NCBI RefSeq assembly: GCF_034424625.1
Contig: NZ_CP139976.1
Location: 4,340,001 to 4,404,000, forward strand
Source of the DNA: Janthinobacterium lividum
GTDB lineage: Bacteria; Pseudomonadota; Gammaproteobacteria; Burkholderiales; Burkholderiaceae_D
DNA length: 64,000 nt
Direction: 5' to 3'
Position 1 is the stretch's first letter, and every line of letters starts with the position of its first letter. The translations under genes were made by a program, and so were the position numbers. Shown here piece after piece: positions 1-9,930 of this stretch. Below the pieces are notes generated by a model. The model saw only the letters and a list, made by a program, of their open reading frames with translations, did no database searches and had not been told where the DNA came from.

Positions 1-2093
1 GCTTGCAGCGGCGCCAGCACGGGCGCAGCCGCCGGCGGCAAGTCACCCAGCAGCAGCGCCACCCTGGCCAGGTTCAATTCGCGCAGCGCCACCAGCAAGG
101 CCGCGCGCTCTTCACCTGGCAGCAACTGCAAGTCTCGCGCCCGCAGCGCCGGCGGCGCCTCGGGCACCGGCGCCGCCGGCAGCGGCACGGGCACCTGCAC
201 GGGCGCTTCCGCCGCCTGCGCGGGTATGCTGAAACGGAAGGTGGCGCCCTGCCCCGGCATCGATTCCACCGTCAATTCGCCTTTCATCAATTGCACGAAT
301 TCGCGCGAAATGGCCAGGCCCAGGCCCGTGCCATCCTTCGGTCCCGCGCTGTCGGCCTGCACGAAGGGTTCAAAAATGCGCTGCTGGTCCTCCGGGGCGA
401 TGCCGATGCCCGTGTCGCTGACGGCAAACGACAGCATCCATTGATCGCCATCGCGCCGCTCAGCGCGCACGCGCAAGGTGACTTCACCGCCGCCGGCAAA
501 TTTGACGGCGTTCGACATCAGGTTCAGCAGCACCTGGCGCAAGCGCGTCGCGTCGAGCACCACGGCCGCCGGCAGGTCCGCGCAATCGAGGCGCAGGGCC
601 AGGCCCTGCTGCTCGGCGCGCATGCCCAACATGTCCATCACTTCCTGCAACAGGGGCGCCAGCGCAGCCACGGCCGTCTGCGCGTGAAGGCGTCCCGCCT
701 CGCCCTTCGACAGTTCGAGGATTTCATTGATCAGGGTAAGCAGATGATTGCCGGAGCGGTGGATGATGGCCAGGTTGCGCTTTTCATCGTCCTGCATGTT
801 GGGCGAGGCGGCCATCAGGCGCGAAAAGCCGATCACGGAATTCAAGGGCGTGCGCAGTTCATGGCTCATGTTCGCCAGGAAGGTACTCTTGGCGCGGTTC
901 GCCGCCTGCGCCTGGCTGACGGCCACCGACAGGGCGCTCGTGCGCTCGGCCACCAGCTCTTCCAGGTGATGGCGGTGGCGCAGCAGTTCCAGTTCGGCCT
1001 CGCGGTGCGCCGTGATGTCGTAGTTCGAGCCCACCAGGCGCATGGGCTGGCCCTGCCCGTCGCGGAAGATCACGGCATCGGCCTTGATGTAGCGGATGGC
1101 GCCATCGGGCCACAGGATGCGGTACTCGTGCGTGAACGCCTGGCCGGCTCCCAGCGCGGCGCGCAGGGCTTCCTTGGCGGCAGGCACGTCGTCGGGCATC
1201 AGCGCCGCGCGCCAGATCGCCGCGGGTGCCATCCTGCTGTCCGCATCGGCCTTGAACTGCGCGTACATCTGCTCATCCCACTGCAAGGCATCGTTGATGA
1301 CGTTCCAGTCCCAGATGCCGATGCTGGCCGCGCCGGTGGCCATCTGCACGCGCTCCTCGCTGCGCTGCAGGGCGCGGTAGCGGCTGTCGAGCAGTGCCAC
1401 CATGTCGCGGATGGAGCGGTACAGCGTGCGCAGTTCGCCCAGGAACCAGGCTTTCGGCGGCGTGCCGAATGCTTCGCCCTGCCCCGCCTTGATGCCGGCC
1501 GCATACTGGCCGATCGCCTTCAGGGGCTTGAGCATCAGGCACCACATGAGCAGCCAGACGCTGGCCACCAGGATCACGTCGAGCGCCACGATCATGGCGC
1601 CGATGCCCAGCGCGCGCTGCTGCAGCTGCGCGTGCAGCAGCGCCGGCGTCGCATACACGGCCACGCTGCCGATGACCTGTCCGCCCATCGTCACGGGGCG
1701 CCGCTGCACCAGCCAGTCGGGCTCCGCGGACAACGAGGAAAAGCTGTCGATGGCGCCGCTCGCAGTGCGGCGCAAGACCAGCGCCTCCTTGCCGATGCCC
1801 GGCGTCAGGGAACTGGCCACCAGGTCGCGCTTGCCCAGCATGCTGCGCATGATGGCCTGCATCTGCTTTTCATCGAGATTCCACAATGGCAATTCGATGG
1901 CCACGGCCAGCTGGTCCGCGCTCACGGCCAGGCTGCGATGCAGCTGCTGCCAGCGCTGCTCGCGTTCGGACTGGTAAAACAGCACGGCAAACACCAGCAG
2001 CAGCGCGGTGACGACAAAGGTCAGCGCCACGCTGACGGCCAGCACGATGGACACGCCGCCCAGGCGCGCGTCTTTGGGCAAGTGAAAAGTCAT
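1..2093 (-). CDS. Membrane sensor histidine kinase (3' end beyond window)
   Basis: Partial gene; the frame is open to the left edge, about 697 codons visible. Seen: N-terminal membrane segment (residues ~14-38), a ~110-residue periplasmic part, a second membrane segment (~150-175), a HAMP-like linker, one PAS domain starting around VQMATGAASIGIWDWN, a HisKA phospho-acceptor motif [14 protein letters not shown] and a HATPase domain with a GTGLGLAISREF lid. After the ATPase comes a Pro/Ala-rich linker and then residues resembling the C-terminus of the neighbouring kinase, so little seems missing and no receiver domain is visible. The start is the ATG at 2093, which overlaps the stop of the upstream kinase as ATGA, so the two are translationally coupled. 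Ligand and partner regulator are unknown. Confidence 0.85.
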   Translation of the reverse strand, partial: MTFHLPKDARLGGVSIVLAVSVALTFVVTALLLVFAVLFYQSEREQRWQQLHRSLAVSADQLAVAIELPLWNLDEKQMQAIMRSMLGKRDLVASSLTPGIGKEALVLRRTASGAIDSFSSLSAEPDWLVQRRPVTMGGQVIGSVAVYATPALLHAQLQQRALGIGAMIVALDVILVASVWLLMWCLMLKPLKAIGQYAAGIKAGQGEAFGTPPKAWFLGELRTLYRSIRDMVALLDSRYRALQRSEERVQMATGAASIGIWDWNVINDALQWDEQMYAQFKADADSRMAPAAIWRAALMPDDVPAAKEALRAALGAGQAFTHEYRILWPDGAIRYIKADAVIFRDGQGQPMRLVGSNYDITAHREAELELLRHRHHLEELVAERTSALSVAVSQAQAANRAKSTFLANMSHELRTPLNSVIGFSRLMAASPNMQDDEKRNLAIIHRSGNHLLTLINEILELSKGEAGRLHAQTAVAALAPLLQEVMDMLGMRAEQQGLALRLDCADLPAAVVLDATRLRQVLLNLMSNAVKFAGGGEVTLRVRAERRDGDQWMLSFAVSDTGIGIAPEDQQRIFEPFVQADSAGPKDGTGLGLAISREFVQLMKGELTVESMPGQGATFRFSIPAQAAEAPVQVPVPLPAAPVPEAPPALRARDLQLLPGEERAALLVALRELNLARVALLLGDLPPAAAPVLAPLQ

Positions 2094-5000
2094 GCGTCCT
2101 CGCCCTGCGGCTCGCTCGCCAGCTGCGCCAGCAAGGCGCACAGCGGCTGGTACTGATGCTGTTCCAGCATGGCGGCGATATGCGCGGCCAACTGCGGCAG
2201 GCTGGTCGCCACGCCGGCCAGCACGATGGCGCTGCGGCGCAGATCGAGGGCTTGCACGGATTCGAGCAGCGCCTGCCGCTCGGCAGCGCCCAGCTGGCCC
2301 AGCGCCTGCTGCAAGTCAAAGACAGCCACCGGCACGCGCGGCGGCGCGGCGGCAGTACGCTGGAAGCGCACGCCCAGCTGCTGCTCCAGCATGGCGAACA
2401 GGTGTTCCTGCTCGATCGGCTTGCGCAGGAAACCGTCGGCGCCGGCCGCCAACGCCTCCTGCTTTTCTTCCTCGAAGGCGGAGGCGGTCATGATCACCAG
2501 GCGCGGCTGTACCAGCGCCGGCTGCGCGCGCAGCCAGCGCGTCAGCGCCAGGCCATCCATGTCCGGCATGCGCCAGTCGCTGAGCACGATGTCGTAGCGC
2601 TGCGCCGCCAGCATGGCTTGCGCCTGCACGCCGCCCGCCGCCTCCTGCAGCTGGAAGCCCAGCGGCGCCAGCAAGCCGGCCAGCAGCTTGCGGCAGTTAT
2701 CGTCATCGTCGACCAGCAGCACCATGCGCCCGCGCTGGGACGGCGGCAGGCGCGCCACGCGACCCGGCGCCAGCGACGCGATGGCCGGCTGCTGCAGCAC
2801 CGGCGCGCGCAGCTCGAAACTGAAGCGGGACCCGGCCCCCAGGGTCGATTCGACGCGCAGCTCGCCGCCCATCAGACGCACGAATTCGCGCGAAATGGTC
2901 AGCCCCAGTCCCGTGCCAGCCTGCGCCACGGCGCTGTCGGCCTGCACGAACGGTTCAAAGATGCGCTCCAGATCCTCTTCCGCAATGCCGCTGCCCGTAT
3001 CGCGCACGGCAAACGCCAGCGCCACCTGTCCATCGCCGTCCGCCTGGCAGGCCAGCGACAGGGTCACGCTTCCCTGCTCGATGAACTTGAGCGCGTTCGA
3101 CAGCAAATTCAACAGCACCTGGCGCAGCTTGGCGCCATCGAGACGCACCAGCGGCGGCACGCCGGCACGTTCGAGCCGCAGCGCGATGCCCTGGTCGCCG
3201 GAGCGCATGCGCACCATCTCGAGTACCTCGTCGAGCAAGCCATTCAAGTCCACGGGCCCCGCTTGCAGCTGCATGCGGCCCGCCTCGATCTTCGACAATT
3301 CCAGGATATCGTTGATCAAGGTCAGCAAATGATGGCCGGCGCGGTTGATGATGGCCAGGTTATGCTTTTCTTCCTCGAACATGCTGCTCGAATCGGCCAT
3401 CATCTGCGAAAAGCCGATCACGGAATTCAAGGGCGTGCGCAATTCGTGGCTCATGTTGGCCAGGAAGACGCTTTTCGCGCGGTTCGCCGATTCGGCCTCC
3501 GTGACGGCCACCGACAGGGCCGCCGTGCGCTGCTGCACCAATTCTTCCAGATGGTCGCGGTAGCCGAGCAGCTCCTGCTCGCTTTGCTTGCGCTCGGAAA
3601 TGTCGACGATGCCGCTGCGCACCAGGCGCCGCCCTTCCATAGGCAAGCGCACCAGCCGCACTTCGCATGGAAAGATGCTGCCGTCGGCACGCCGCACATT
3701 GCGCTCAACCAGGATGGGTTCACCGAGCATGGCGCGGCGCAGATGCTCTTCCATCATCAGTCCCAGCGGCAGGCCATCGGGCTGCTCGCCGGTATACAGG
3801 TCGAACGGCCCACGCGCCAGCAGCGCTTCGCGCGACATCCCCAGCATGCGCTGCGCGCTGCTGTTGGCATCGATGAAGCGGTCCAGGTCCAGGTCATACA
3901 CGACGATGGCTTCGGGCGCATGCTCGACGAGGATGCGGAAGCGCTGCTCGCTTTCGCGCGCATCGCTCTCGGCGCGGCGCAGGCGGCGGCGCTGCAGCAG
4001 CAAGGCGCTCAGCATGCACGCCATGGCAAGAAACACGGCGCCGGCCGACAGCACGGCGACGCGGTGTTCGTGCCACAGCTGTGGCGGGCGGTTGAAGAAC
4101 AGGGTATGCGGCGGCAGCCGGCTGAAGTCCGCATCCCAGCGCTGCAGCTGTTCCCAGTCATACATGGGCACCGGGCGGACCGGCGGCAGCAAGGCGCCCG
4201 GCGCGGCAGGCGCCTTGCCGGCCAACACGGCCAGCGACATCTGCGCCACCTGCTGCGCGGCCCCTTCGATATGCAGGATGGAGCCGCCGAGGATCCCCTT
4301 GCCCACGTTCGTGTTGTACATGCCGAACGCGGGCACGTTCGCCAGCCGCGCCAGTTCCCCTGCAAACTGCACGGGCGTGGCGATGGCGCCGTCCACGTCG
4401 CGGTTGACGTTGCCCGCCACCAGCAAGGTATCGGCGGGCAGGTGCGCCACGGCCGCGCGCATCTGCTCCAGGGTCAGGTCATCGAGGTAGCGCATGGCCA
4501 CCTTGCCCTGCCACGCCTGCGCCGCCTGCTGCATGTTGCGCTTCAAGGCCTGGTCGGCCTCGCTGGCGCCGACGGCCATGACGATGGTTTTGGTCTCCGG
4601 GAACAGCGCCATGGCTTGCGCCAGGGTGCCGGGGAAATCGACATTCGCCTTTTGCTGCCAGATGGATGCCGGGCTGCCGGCCGGCAAAGCCTTGCCCGAG
4701 GTGTTAATCGCCAGCACGGGTACGCCGCGCGCCAGCGGCGCCAGGTCGGACAATAAAAAATCGAGCGCCGGCTGCTGCATGGCGATGATCAGGTCGGCCT
4801 TGCGGCCCATCATCTGGGTGTATCTTAAAAGCAACAAATCACGCATCTCGTTGCGCAGCGCCGGGTCGCCCTGGGTATTCAGGTTCAGGTGCTCGACCAT
4901 GATGTCTTCGCTGGCCAGGCCCGCGGCGGCCATGGCGGCCACATAGGTCCGCGTGTACGACTCCACGCCGGCGCGGCCGTAATCGTAGGCGTTGAGAAAC

Positions 5001-5155
5001 AGCACGCGCTGGCCCTGGTGCGGCGGCGCAGCCGGCGCGGCGGCCGGGGCTGCGGCGACACAGAACGCCAGCAGCAATGCGCGGCCACAGCGACGCACCG
5101 CTGCCCTGCCCATCCCGCCGCCAGGCCGCCAGCCGCCCGGCACATCACGCATCAT
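2090..5155 (-). CDS. Hybrid sensor histidine kinase with ABC-substrate-binding-like sensor
   Basis: 1021 aa. A hydrophobic Ala-rich leader (~residues 20-42) is followed by a ~300-residue periplasmic region that resembles ABC-transporter substrate-binding proteins (start QRVLFLNAYDYGRAG; also NVNRDVDGAIATPVQFAGEL), then one membrane segment (~367-388), a PAS domain with PAC, HisKA ([14 protein letters not shown]), HATPase (GTGLGLTISREFVRLMGG) and a receiver domain (VLLVDDDDN, phospho-Asp in VLSDWRMPDMDG, Lys in FLRKPIEQ). It probably senses a small molecule in the periplasm and relays phosphate to its own receiver. It is the first gene of a coupled pair with the kinase at 2093. The leader may begin at an internal ATG 14 codons in (5113). 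No cognate regulator lies nearby. Confidence 0.88.
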   Translation of the reverse strand: MMRDVPGGWRPGGGMGRAAVRRCGRALLLAFCVAAAPAAAPAAPPHQGQRVLFLNAYDYGRAGVESYTRTYVAAMAAAGLASEDIMVEHLNLNTQGDPALRNEMRDLLLLRYTQMMGRKADLIIAMQQPALDFLLSDLAPLARGVPVLAINTSGKALPAGSPASIWQQKANVDFPGTLAQAMALFPETKTIVMAVGASEADQALKRNMQQAAQAWQGKVAMRYLDDLTLEQMRAAVAHLPADTLLVAGNVNRDVDGAIATPVQFAGELARLANVPAFGMYNTNVGKGILGGSILHIEGAAQQVAQMSLAVLAGKAPAAPGALLPPVRPVPMYDWEQLQRWDADFSRLPPHTLFFNRPPQLWHEHRVAVLSAGAVFLAMACMLSALLLQRRRLRRAESDARESEQRFRILVEHAPEAIVVYDLDLDRFIDANSSAQRMLGMSREALLARGPFDLYTGEQPDGLPLGLMMEEHLRRAMLGEPILVERNVRRADGSIFPCEVRLVRLPMEGRRLVRSGIVDISERKQSEQELLGYRDHLEELVQQRTAALSVAVTEAESANRAKSVFLANMSHELRTPLNSVIGFSQMMADSSSMFEEEKHNLAIINRAGHHLLTLINDILELSKIEAGRMQLQAGPVDLNGLLDEVLEMVRMRSGDQGIALRLERAGVPPLVRLDGAKLRQVLLNLLSNALKFIEQGSVTLSLACQADGDGQVALAFAVRDTGSGIAEEDLERIFEPFVQADSAVAQAGTGLGLTISREFVRLMGGELRVESTLGAGSRFSFELRAPVLQQPAIASLAPGRVARLPPSQRGRMVLLVDDDDNCRKLLAGLLAPLGFQLQEAAGGVQAQAMLAAQRYDIVLSDWRMPDMDGLALTRWLRAQPALVQPRLVIMTASAFEEEKQEALAAGADGFLRKPIEQEHLFAMLEQQLGVRFQRTAAAPPRVPVAVFDLQQALGQLGAAERQALLESVQALDLRRSAIVLAGVATSLPQLAAHIAAMLEQHQYQPLCALLAQLASEPQGEDA

Positions 5156-5317
5156 TCGCCATGCCCATGCTCACTCCCGCCTGTCACCATGTTTCAACTA
5201 TGCGCTGACTGCTCAGCCACCGACACTTACAAAAACATGATAACGTCAACTGCAGGGGCAAGTCTATTCCTTAGGGCAATCTTTTGACAAGACATCCGCT
5301 CGCCACGCCCACCATCG

Positions 5318-6664
5318 TTACGCGGCGGTGCCGCTGATACCGAACAATTCCAGCTTCAACCCTTTTATGCCAGACGGCACATAAATCGCAATCGCCTGGG
5401 CCTTGATCATGCTGTCATAAATACTGCCCTTGTTATCGATCGAAAAGTAATACGTATTGGGCCGCACTGGCACTTCGGCAGGGACCTGGGCCATATGACG
5501 CAACTCGGCACCCGGAAGCGCCCGCCCCAGTAATAGTTCGATAGTGTCCGGAGAGGAAACTTTGAACTGCAATGGCACCGTGGCGACCAGTTCCAGCGCC
5601 GGCATATCGGCGTTTACCGCAAGACAGAGTTCGGTCTGCCGGTCAATCCGCTTGGCATCGAGCAAGCCGTGATAGTGGGTGTTTTGTTGCATGTCGTTGG
5701 ACAGCGCAATCGGGAAATAGCGCGACAGCAGCACAGTATCGATCAGGTCGCGAATGATGCCATCGAGCTTGCCGAAACCGGGAGCCGCGTCATCGTGACA
5801 ATACGCCGGCAAGTCGCTCAGTGTGTATTTTTTCGAAAACGTCATCAAGCCACCGGCCAATGCCATCAATTTTTCAAACAAATATACGGGATGGTGGCGC
5901 CGGTAACTGGCGCAATGGCTGAGCGTGGCGCTGGCCGTACTCAATGTATTGAGCATCCAGAATGAGGAAACATCCCCGCCATGAAATTCAACCGTATTTT
6001 TACCGGGCTGACGGTGGCGGCTGTACAGCGCCTCAACTTTCGCGCCCATGCGGTCGATCAGCGACTCGAGCATTTTTTGCAGAGAAGACTCGGCGCTGAT
6101 GGTCAGGCCAGGTGGAATGAAGGACGTATCGACTTCAAAGCCGCCATTGCCAGCGCGGTACAAACGGATCAGCGGAATGGCAAGGTAATCATTCAGGGGC
6201 TCCAGTTGCGACAGAAGATACACGCGTTTCTTCAGGTAAGCCACGTCAATGCTGACTGCTTCGCTGTACAGATCCGGAGTTTCGATATCCACCTGAACAT
6301 AGCGCGCGCCGGCAGAACTCGAATTGCCGCCATGTGCCTGCAGCGCGGGCAGCGCGGCATAAAACGTAAAACTATGTTCGCTGGAAGGTAGCTTGGACAG
6401 GTCAACCGCACTGGGCAATACATCGCCAAGCGGCGCGTCAAAGAGCTCTCCATCCTGAAAGACGAGCGACATGGCGTCCGCCCGCAGGCTGTTGCTGGCC
6501 AGTGCATCCGCATTCCAGCTGACGCTGTGCACGCCCCATAAATGTGGATTAATGAGTGAGGCCAGACGTTGCAGCCGCGCTTCATGGTAGCGGTCCAGCT
6601 GCTGGAACTGCTGGGGACCGATGGCCAGTCCTTCGGACCAAAGTAATTTGGATGGCAATGTCAT
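5318..6664 (-). CDS. tssK: Type VI secretion baseplate subunit TssK
   Basis: 448 aa, the normal length for the family. TssK forms trimers that link the T6SS baseplate wedges to the membrane complex. The N-terminus (MTLPSKLLWSEGLAIGPQQF, then HEARLQRLASLINPHLWGV) matches the conserved TssK opening, and the C-terminal half carries the expected hydrophilic head region. The start at 6664 is chosen because GGAG sits 6 nt upstream; an in-frame ATG at 6694 would add residues not typical of the family. It is divergent from tssF, which is the other baseplate block, with 175 nt between the two starts. No other leftward T6SS gene follows it. Confidence 0.92.
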   Translation of the reverse strand: MTLPSKLLWSEGLAIGPQQFQQLDRYHEARLQRLASLINPHLWGVHSVSWNADALASNSLRADAMSLVFQDGELFDAPLGDVLPSAVDLSKLPSSEHSFTFYAALPALQAHGGNSSSAGARYVQVDIETPDLYSEAVSIDVAYLKKRVYLLSQLEPLNDYLAIPLIRLYRAGNGGFEVDTSFIPPGLTISAESSLQKMLESLIDRMGAKVEALYSRHRQPGKNTVEFHGGDVSSFWMLNTLSTASATLSHCASYRRHHPVYLFEKLMALAGGLMTFSKKYTLSDLPAYCHDDAAPGFGKLDGIIRDLIDTVLLSRYFPIALSNDMQQNTHYHGLLDAKRIDRQTELCLAVNADMPALELVATVPLQFKVSSPDTIELLLGRALPGAELRHMAQVPAEVPVRPNTYYFSIDNKGSIYDSMIKAQAIAIYVPSGIKGLKLELFGISGTAA

Positions 6665-6839
6665 CGCGTTCTCCATGTTGACCGTTGGAATCATGCTGCC
6701 TTGCCAGTCTGAGGTGGCCAGCGTTGACGTCTTTGATGTTGCGCAGTAACCCTATTCAATTATTTGCGCAAACGCAATTTACCTTTGGGCAAACGCTCGG
6801 ATACTGGCCATTCAGCCGCAAAGACACAGGAAAAGAGAG

Positions 6840-8645
6840 ATGGAGGACTTGCTGCCGTATTTCGAACGCGAGCTGGTGATGCTGCGGCGACATTGCCGTG
6901 AGTTCTCCGAATGCTATCCGCGAATCGCCGGCAAACTGCACATGTCCGGCGAGTCTTGCGAAGATCCGCACGTCGAACACTTGATCGAATCGGTGGCCAT
7001 GCTGGCGGCGCGCATCTCGAAACGGCTCGATGACGACTATCCGCAATTTACCGAAGCCTTGTTCGAAGCCCTGTTCCCCCATTATCTGCGCCCCTTTCCA
7101 TCGTGCTCCATCGTGCACCAGTCCGCCCCGGCGGATGGAGTGGGCGTATCGCACTTGCCGGCCGGCAGCGAAATGGACGCAACGCCTGTGCGCGGCGTGC
7201 GTTGCCGCTTCAAGACTGCCTACGGCATGACGACAGGAGCATCGATACTGGAAAGCGTGGTTTTCGAAGCGATGATCAAGCCGCCGCCAGGCGTGCGCCT
7301 GCCGGCACAAGCCAGTTCCTCGCTGAACATCGGCATCCGGCATCTCGACGCAGCACCTGCATCACTGCGCGTTTTCATCGATGGCGAAGCTTCTTTTTCC
7401 GCCGCATTGCGCGATGCCTTGTTCATGCATGCAGTCTGCGCTTTTGTGTCCATCGACGCAGTGCAATGGTTTGCTTTACCCGCCGTGCCCTTGACGCCCG
7501 TCGGCTTCGCCGACGCGGATGCCTTGATACCTTTCGGTGCCCGTTCCCAGCCGGCCTACCGCATCCTGAGCGAGTATTTTGCGTATCCGGAAAAATTCAA
7601 TTTCTTCGACATCGATATCGCGACGCTGAGTGCGGCCCTGCCGCCTGGGTGCCAGCGCTTTACCCTGCATCTGTGCATGGCAGGTTTGCGACCCGATTGC
7701 GCTGCGGCACGCATGTTGTCCAGCATTTCCAGCGAAAACTTAAGGCTGGGCTGCAGTCCGGCGGTCAATCTTTTCCGCCAGGAAGGCGTGCCGATCGCCA
7801 TCACCCGGCAGAAAGCCGACTACGCCGTGCTGGCCCATGCTACCCATGCCCATGGTTACGAAGTCGTCACTGTCGATACGGTGCGTTTGTTGCGCCAGCG
7901 GGGAGGGGAAAGCACGCTGACCGAATTTCGCCCGCTGTACAGCCTGCGCCATGGCGAAAGCGCGGCGCAACAAGGCCATTACTGGATCGTTCGCCACGAC
8001 ATGGCTTTGGCCATCAAAAGTCCTGGCCATGAAAAGAAAATCACGCTGGTCGATGGCGACTTCAATCCCTTGATCCATGAAAAGGCCAGCTTGTCGCTGT
8101 CGCTGACATGCAGTAACCGCGATCTTCCGCTATCGCTCAAATACGGCCAGCCGCAAGGAGACTTGCAACCGTGCGGCGGCGGACCCGCATTGCACATGCT
8201 GCGACGCCCCAGCCAGCCGCGACGCTTTTCAGCGGGCGCGGGCCTGCACTGGCGCCTGATTTCGCACCTGACGCTGAATCATCACGCGCTGGTCCAGGAG
8301 GGCTTGCCGGCGCTGCGCGAAATGCTGACACTGTATGACCTGTCCCAATCGGCAAGCTCGCAACGCCAGATCGACGGCATCGTCGCACTGATGCACTCGC
8401 CGACCACGACATGGCTGCGGCACAAGCGCGGCACCTCGCTGACGCATGGCGTGGAGGTGCGCATCACGCTTGACGAGGGGGCGTTCGTCGGCAGCAGCAT
8501 GCACCTGTTTGTGCAGGTGATCGATCACTTCCTTGGGCTATATGTGCAAATCAACAGTTTCATCGAACTGGTGGTGCTGTCACTGCAAAGCGGAGAGGAG
8601 CTGATCCGATGCAAACCAAGAAGCGGACTGCAGAATCTGGTGTAA
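6840..8645 (+). CDS. tssF: Type VI secretion baseplate subunit TssF
   Basis: 601 aa, full length for TssF, which with TssG builds the baseplate wedge around the VgrG spike. Seen: the canonical N-terminus MEDLLPYFERELVMLRRHCR followed by EFSECYPRIAGKL, the DPHVEHLIESVAMLAARI helix and FTEALFEALFPHYLRPFPS, all conserved in TssF. A purine-rich AGGAAAAGAGAG ribosome site precedes the ATG. The 3' end overlaps tssG by 37 nt, which suggests one mRNA. Inference: it works with TssK and TssG here, but the sheath and membrane parts must be encoded elsewhere. Confidence 0.93.
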   Translation: MEDLLPYFERELVMLRRHCREFSECYPRIAGKLHMSGESCEDPHVEHLIESVAMLAARISKRLDDDYPQFTEALFEALFPHYLRPFPSCSIVHQSAPADGVGVSHLPAGSEMDATPVRGVRCRFKTAYGMTTGASILESVVFEAMIKPPPGVRLPAQASSSLNIGIRHLDAAPASLRVFIDGEASFSAALRDALFMHAVCAFVSIDAVQWFALPAVPLTPVGFADADALIPFGARSQPAYRILSEYFAYPEKFNFFDIDIATLSAALPPGCQRFTLHLCMAGLRPDCAAARMLSSISSENLRLGCSPAVNLFRQEGVPIAITRQKADYAVLAHATHAHGYEVVTVDTVRLLRQRGGESTLTEFRPLYSLRHGESAAQQGHYWIVRHDMALAIKSPGHEKKITLVDGDFNPLIHEKASLSLSLTCSNRDLPLSLKYGQPQGDLQPCGGGPALHMLRRPSQPRRFSAGAGLHWRLISHLTLNHHALVQEGLPALREMLTLYDLSQSASSQRQIDGIVALMHSPTTTWLRHKRGTSLTHGVEVRITLDEGAFVGSSMHLFVQVIDHFLGLYVQINSFIELVVLSLQSGEELIRCKPRSGLQNLV

Positions 8646-9634
8646 TGCACCACTTGCTGGCCGAGCCGTACCGCTACCAATTCGTGCAGGCAATACGTAT
8701 TCTGCTGTGCTGGCTACGTCAGCAGAACGTGTCCCATGCGCAAGCCTTTGGCCATGTGTTGCGTTTCAAGAACAGCTTGTCATTGAGTTTTCCCGCCAGT
8801 GAAATCGAACAGCTTTCACTCGACGACAATGAACAGCTGACCTTGATACCGACGTTCATGCGCTTTCTGGGCATCGGCGGTACCTTGCCTTTGCACCATT
8901 CGGAACGTATCGCCGGCCACCGCTTGTCGAGCAAAGACGCCGGCGTTCCGGCCTTCCTCGATATCTTTTCGCACCGCATGCTCACGCTGTATTACCAGGC
9001 GTGGGAAAAGTATCGACTGGAATCCACGCTCCAGACCCAGGCAACGGATGCGCAACTACCTTTGCTGATGGCACTGGCCGGCGTGCAGCGCACTGCACTG
9101 CCGTCGAACGGAGATACTGATGCTGTGACGCAGGATGTCGCGGCCTGGTACGCGGGTCTGCTGCGCTGCCGCCCCGTCTCCGCGCAAACAATCGGCCCCG
9201 TGCTGGCCGAGTACTGCGCCGTACCCGTCACCCTGCAACAATTTGTCGGCGGCTGGGACTATCTTGAAAAAGATAGGCGCAGCCTGCTGGGCAGTGTCAA
9301 CTTTACGCTGGCGCGCGGCGCAACGCTTGGCCTGCGGCTGTGGCGCCAGGATATGCGCGTGTGCCTGCATATCGGTCCGCTGGATGCTGCTGGCCTGCAA
9401 CGCTTTCTGCCGCGCAGCACAGGCGCGGCGGCTTTGGCAAAGATGCTGGCGCTGTTCGGCGTACCAGACTTGCAATATGAAGTGCGGCTGATATTGAGTC
9501 CGTCATGCATTACTCCCCTGCTCCTGAGCTCCAACCCTTCAGAAAGACGGCGCTTGGGCTGGACGACGTTCTTGCAGACAGCACAAGGCAAAGTACGCGG
9601 CGCCGAAGTGCGTTATTTGCTGCAACTGGCTTGA
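8609..9634 (+). CDS. tssG: Type VI secretion baseplate subunit TssG
   Basis: 341 aa, typical of TssG. Recognisable pieces are HHLLAEPYRYQFVQAIRILL near the start, FLGIGGTLPLHHSE around residues 85-100, FLDIFSHRMLTLYYQAWEKY, and the C-terminal GWTTFLQTAQ. The start lies inside the end of tssF, with GGAGAGGAG about 8 nt upstream. An ATG 12 codons further in (before HHLLAEP) is an alternative. It is co-transcribed with tssF and probably with the PAAR and vgrG genes downstream, because the gaps are short. Confidence 0.92.
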   Translation: MQTKKRTAESGVMHHLLAEPYRYQFVQAIRILLCWLRQQNVSHAQAFGHVLRFKNSLSLSFPASEIEQLSLDDNEQLTLIPTFMRFLGIGGTLPLHHSERIAGHRLSSKDAGVPAFLDIFSHRMLTLYYQAWEKYRLESTLQTQATDAQLPLLMALAGVQRTALPSNGDTDAVTQDVAAWYAGLLRCRPVSAQTIGPVLAEYCAVPVTLQQFVGGWDYLEKDRRSLLGSVNFTLARGATLGLRLWRQDMRVCLHIGPLDAAGLQRFLPRSTGAAALAKMLALFGVPDLQYEVRLILSPSCITPLLLSSNPSERRRLGWTTFLQTAQGKVRGAEVRYLLQLA

Positions 9635-9663
9635 GTACTTCACTCTTGGAAAGCGAGGCAAGC

Positions 9664-9918
9664 ATGAAACATGCGGGACGCGGCGTCATCCGGCTCGGAG
9701 ACGCAACCGATCACGGCGGCAAGGTCACCAGCGCATCGTCCGGCAGCACCGTGATGGGGAAGACTGCGGCGCTGGCCGACGACACAACGTTCTGCCCCAA
9801 GTGCAAGGGCAATTTTCCGATCACGCCGGATGGCGCCGGCGCAAAACACATGGGCAAGCCGTACGCCTATGACGGCGATGCCACCGCCTGCGGCGCCCAC
9901 CTGATCACATCCCTGTAA
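9664..9918 (+). CDS. PAAR-domain T6SS tip protein
   Basis: 84 aa. PAAR proteins form the sharp cone on the VgrG trimer. The sequence shows the family's opening GRGVIRLGDATDHGGKVTSA, the spaced Cys pair CPKC, and a C-terminal DGDATACGAHLI. The Cys/His content fits the metal site at the tip. The start at 9664 has GGAAAGCGAGG just upstream; a longer frame from 9505 would overlap tssG and adds non-family residues. It sits 29 nt after tssG and 12 nt before vgrG, so it most likely tips that VgrG. No effector domain is fused to it. Confidence 0.9.
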   Translation: MKHAGRGVIRLGDATDHGGKVTSASSGSTVMGKTAALADDTTFCPKCKGNFPITPDGAGAKHMGKPYAYDGDATACGAHLITSL

Positions 9919-9930
9919 CGGAGGCAGGCC

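Noticed and set aside
3..4756. Long open frames (717 and 866 codons) on the plus strand opposite the two kinases
   Set aside because: They are rich in Arg, Gln, His and Ala without any domain, as expected for the antisense frame of GC-rich genes; the minus strand encodes clear kinase domains.
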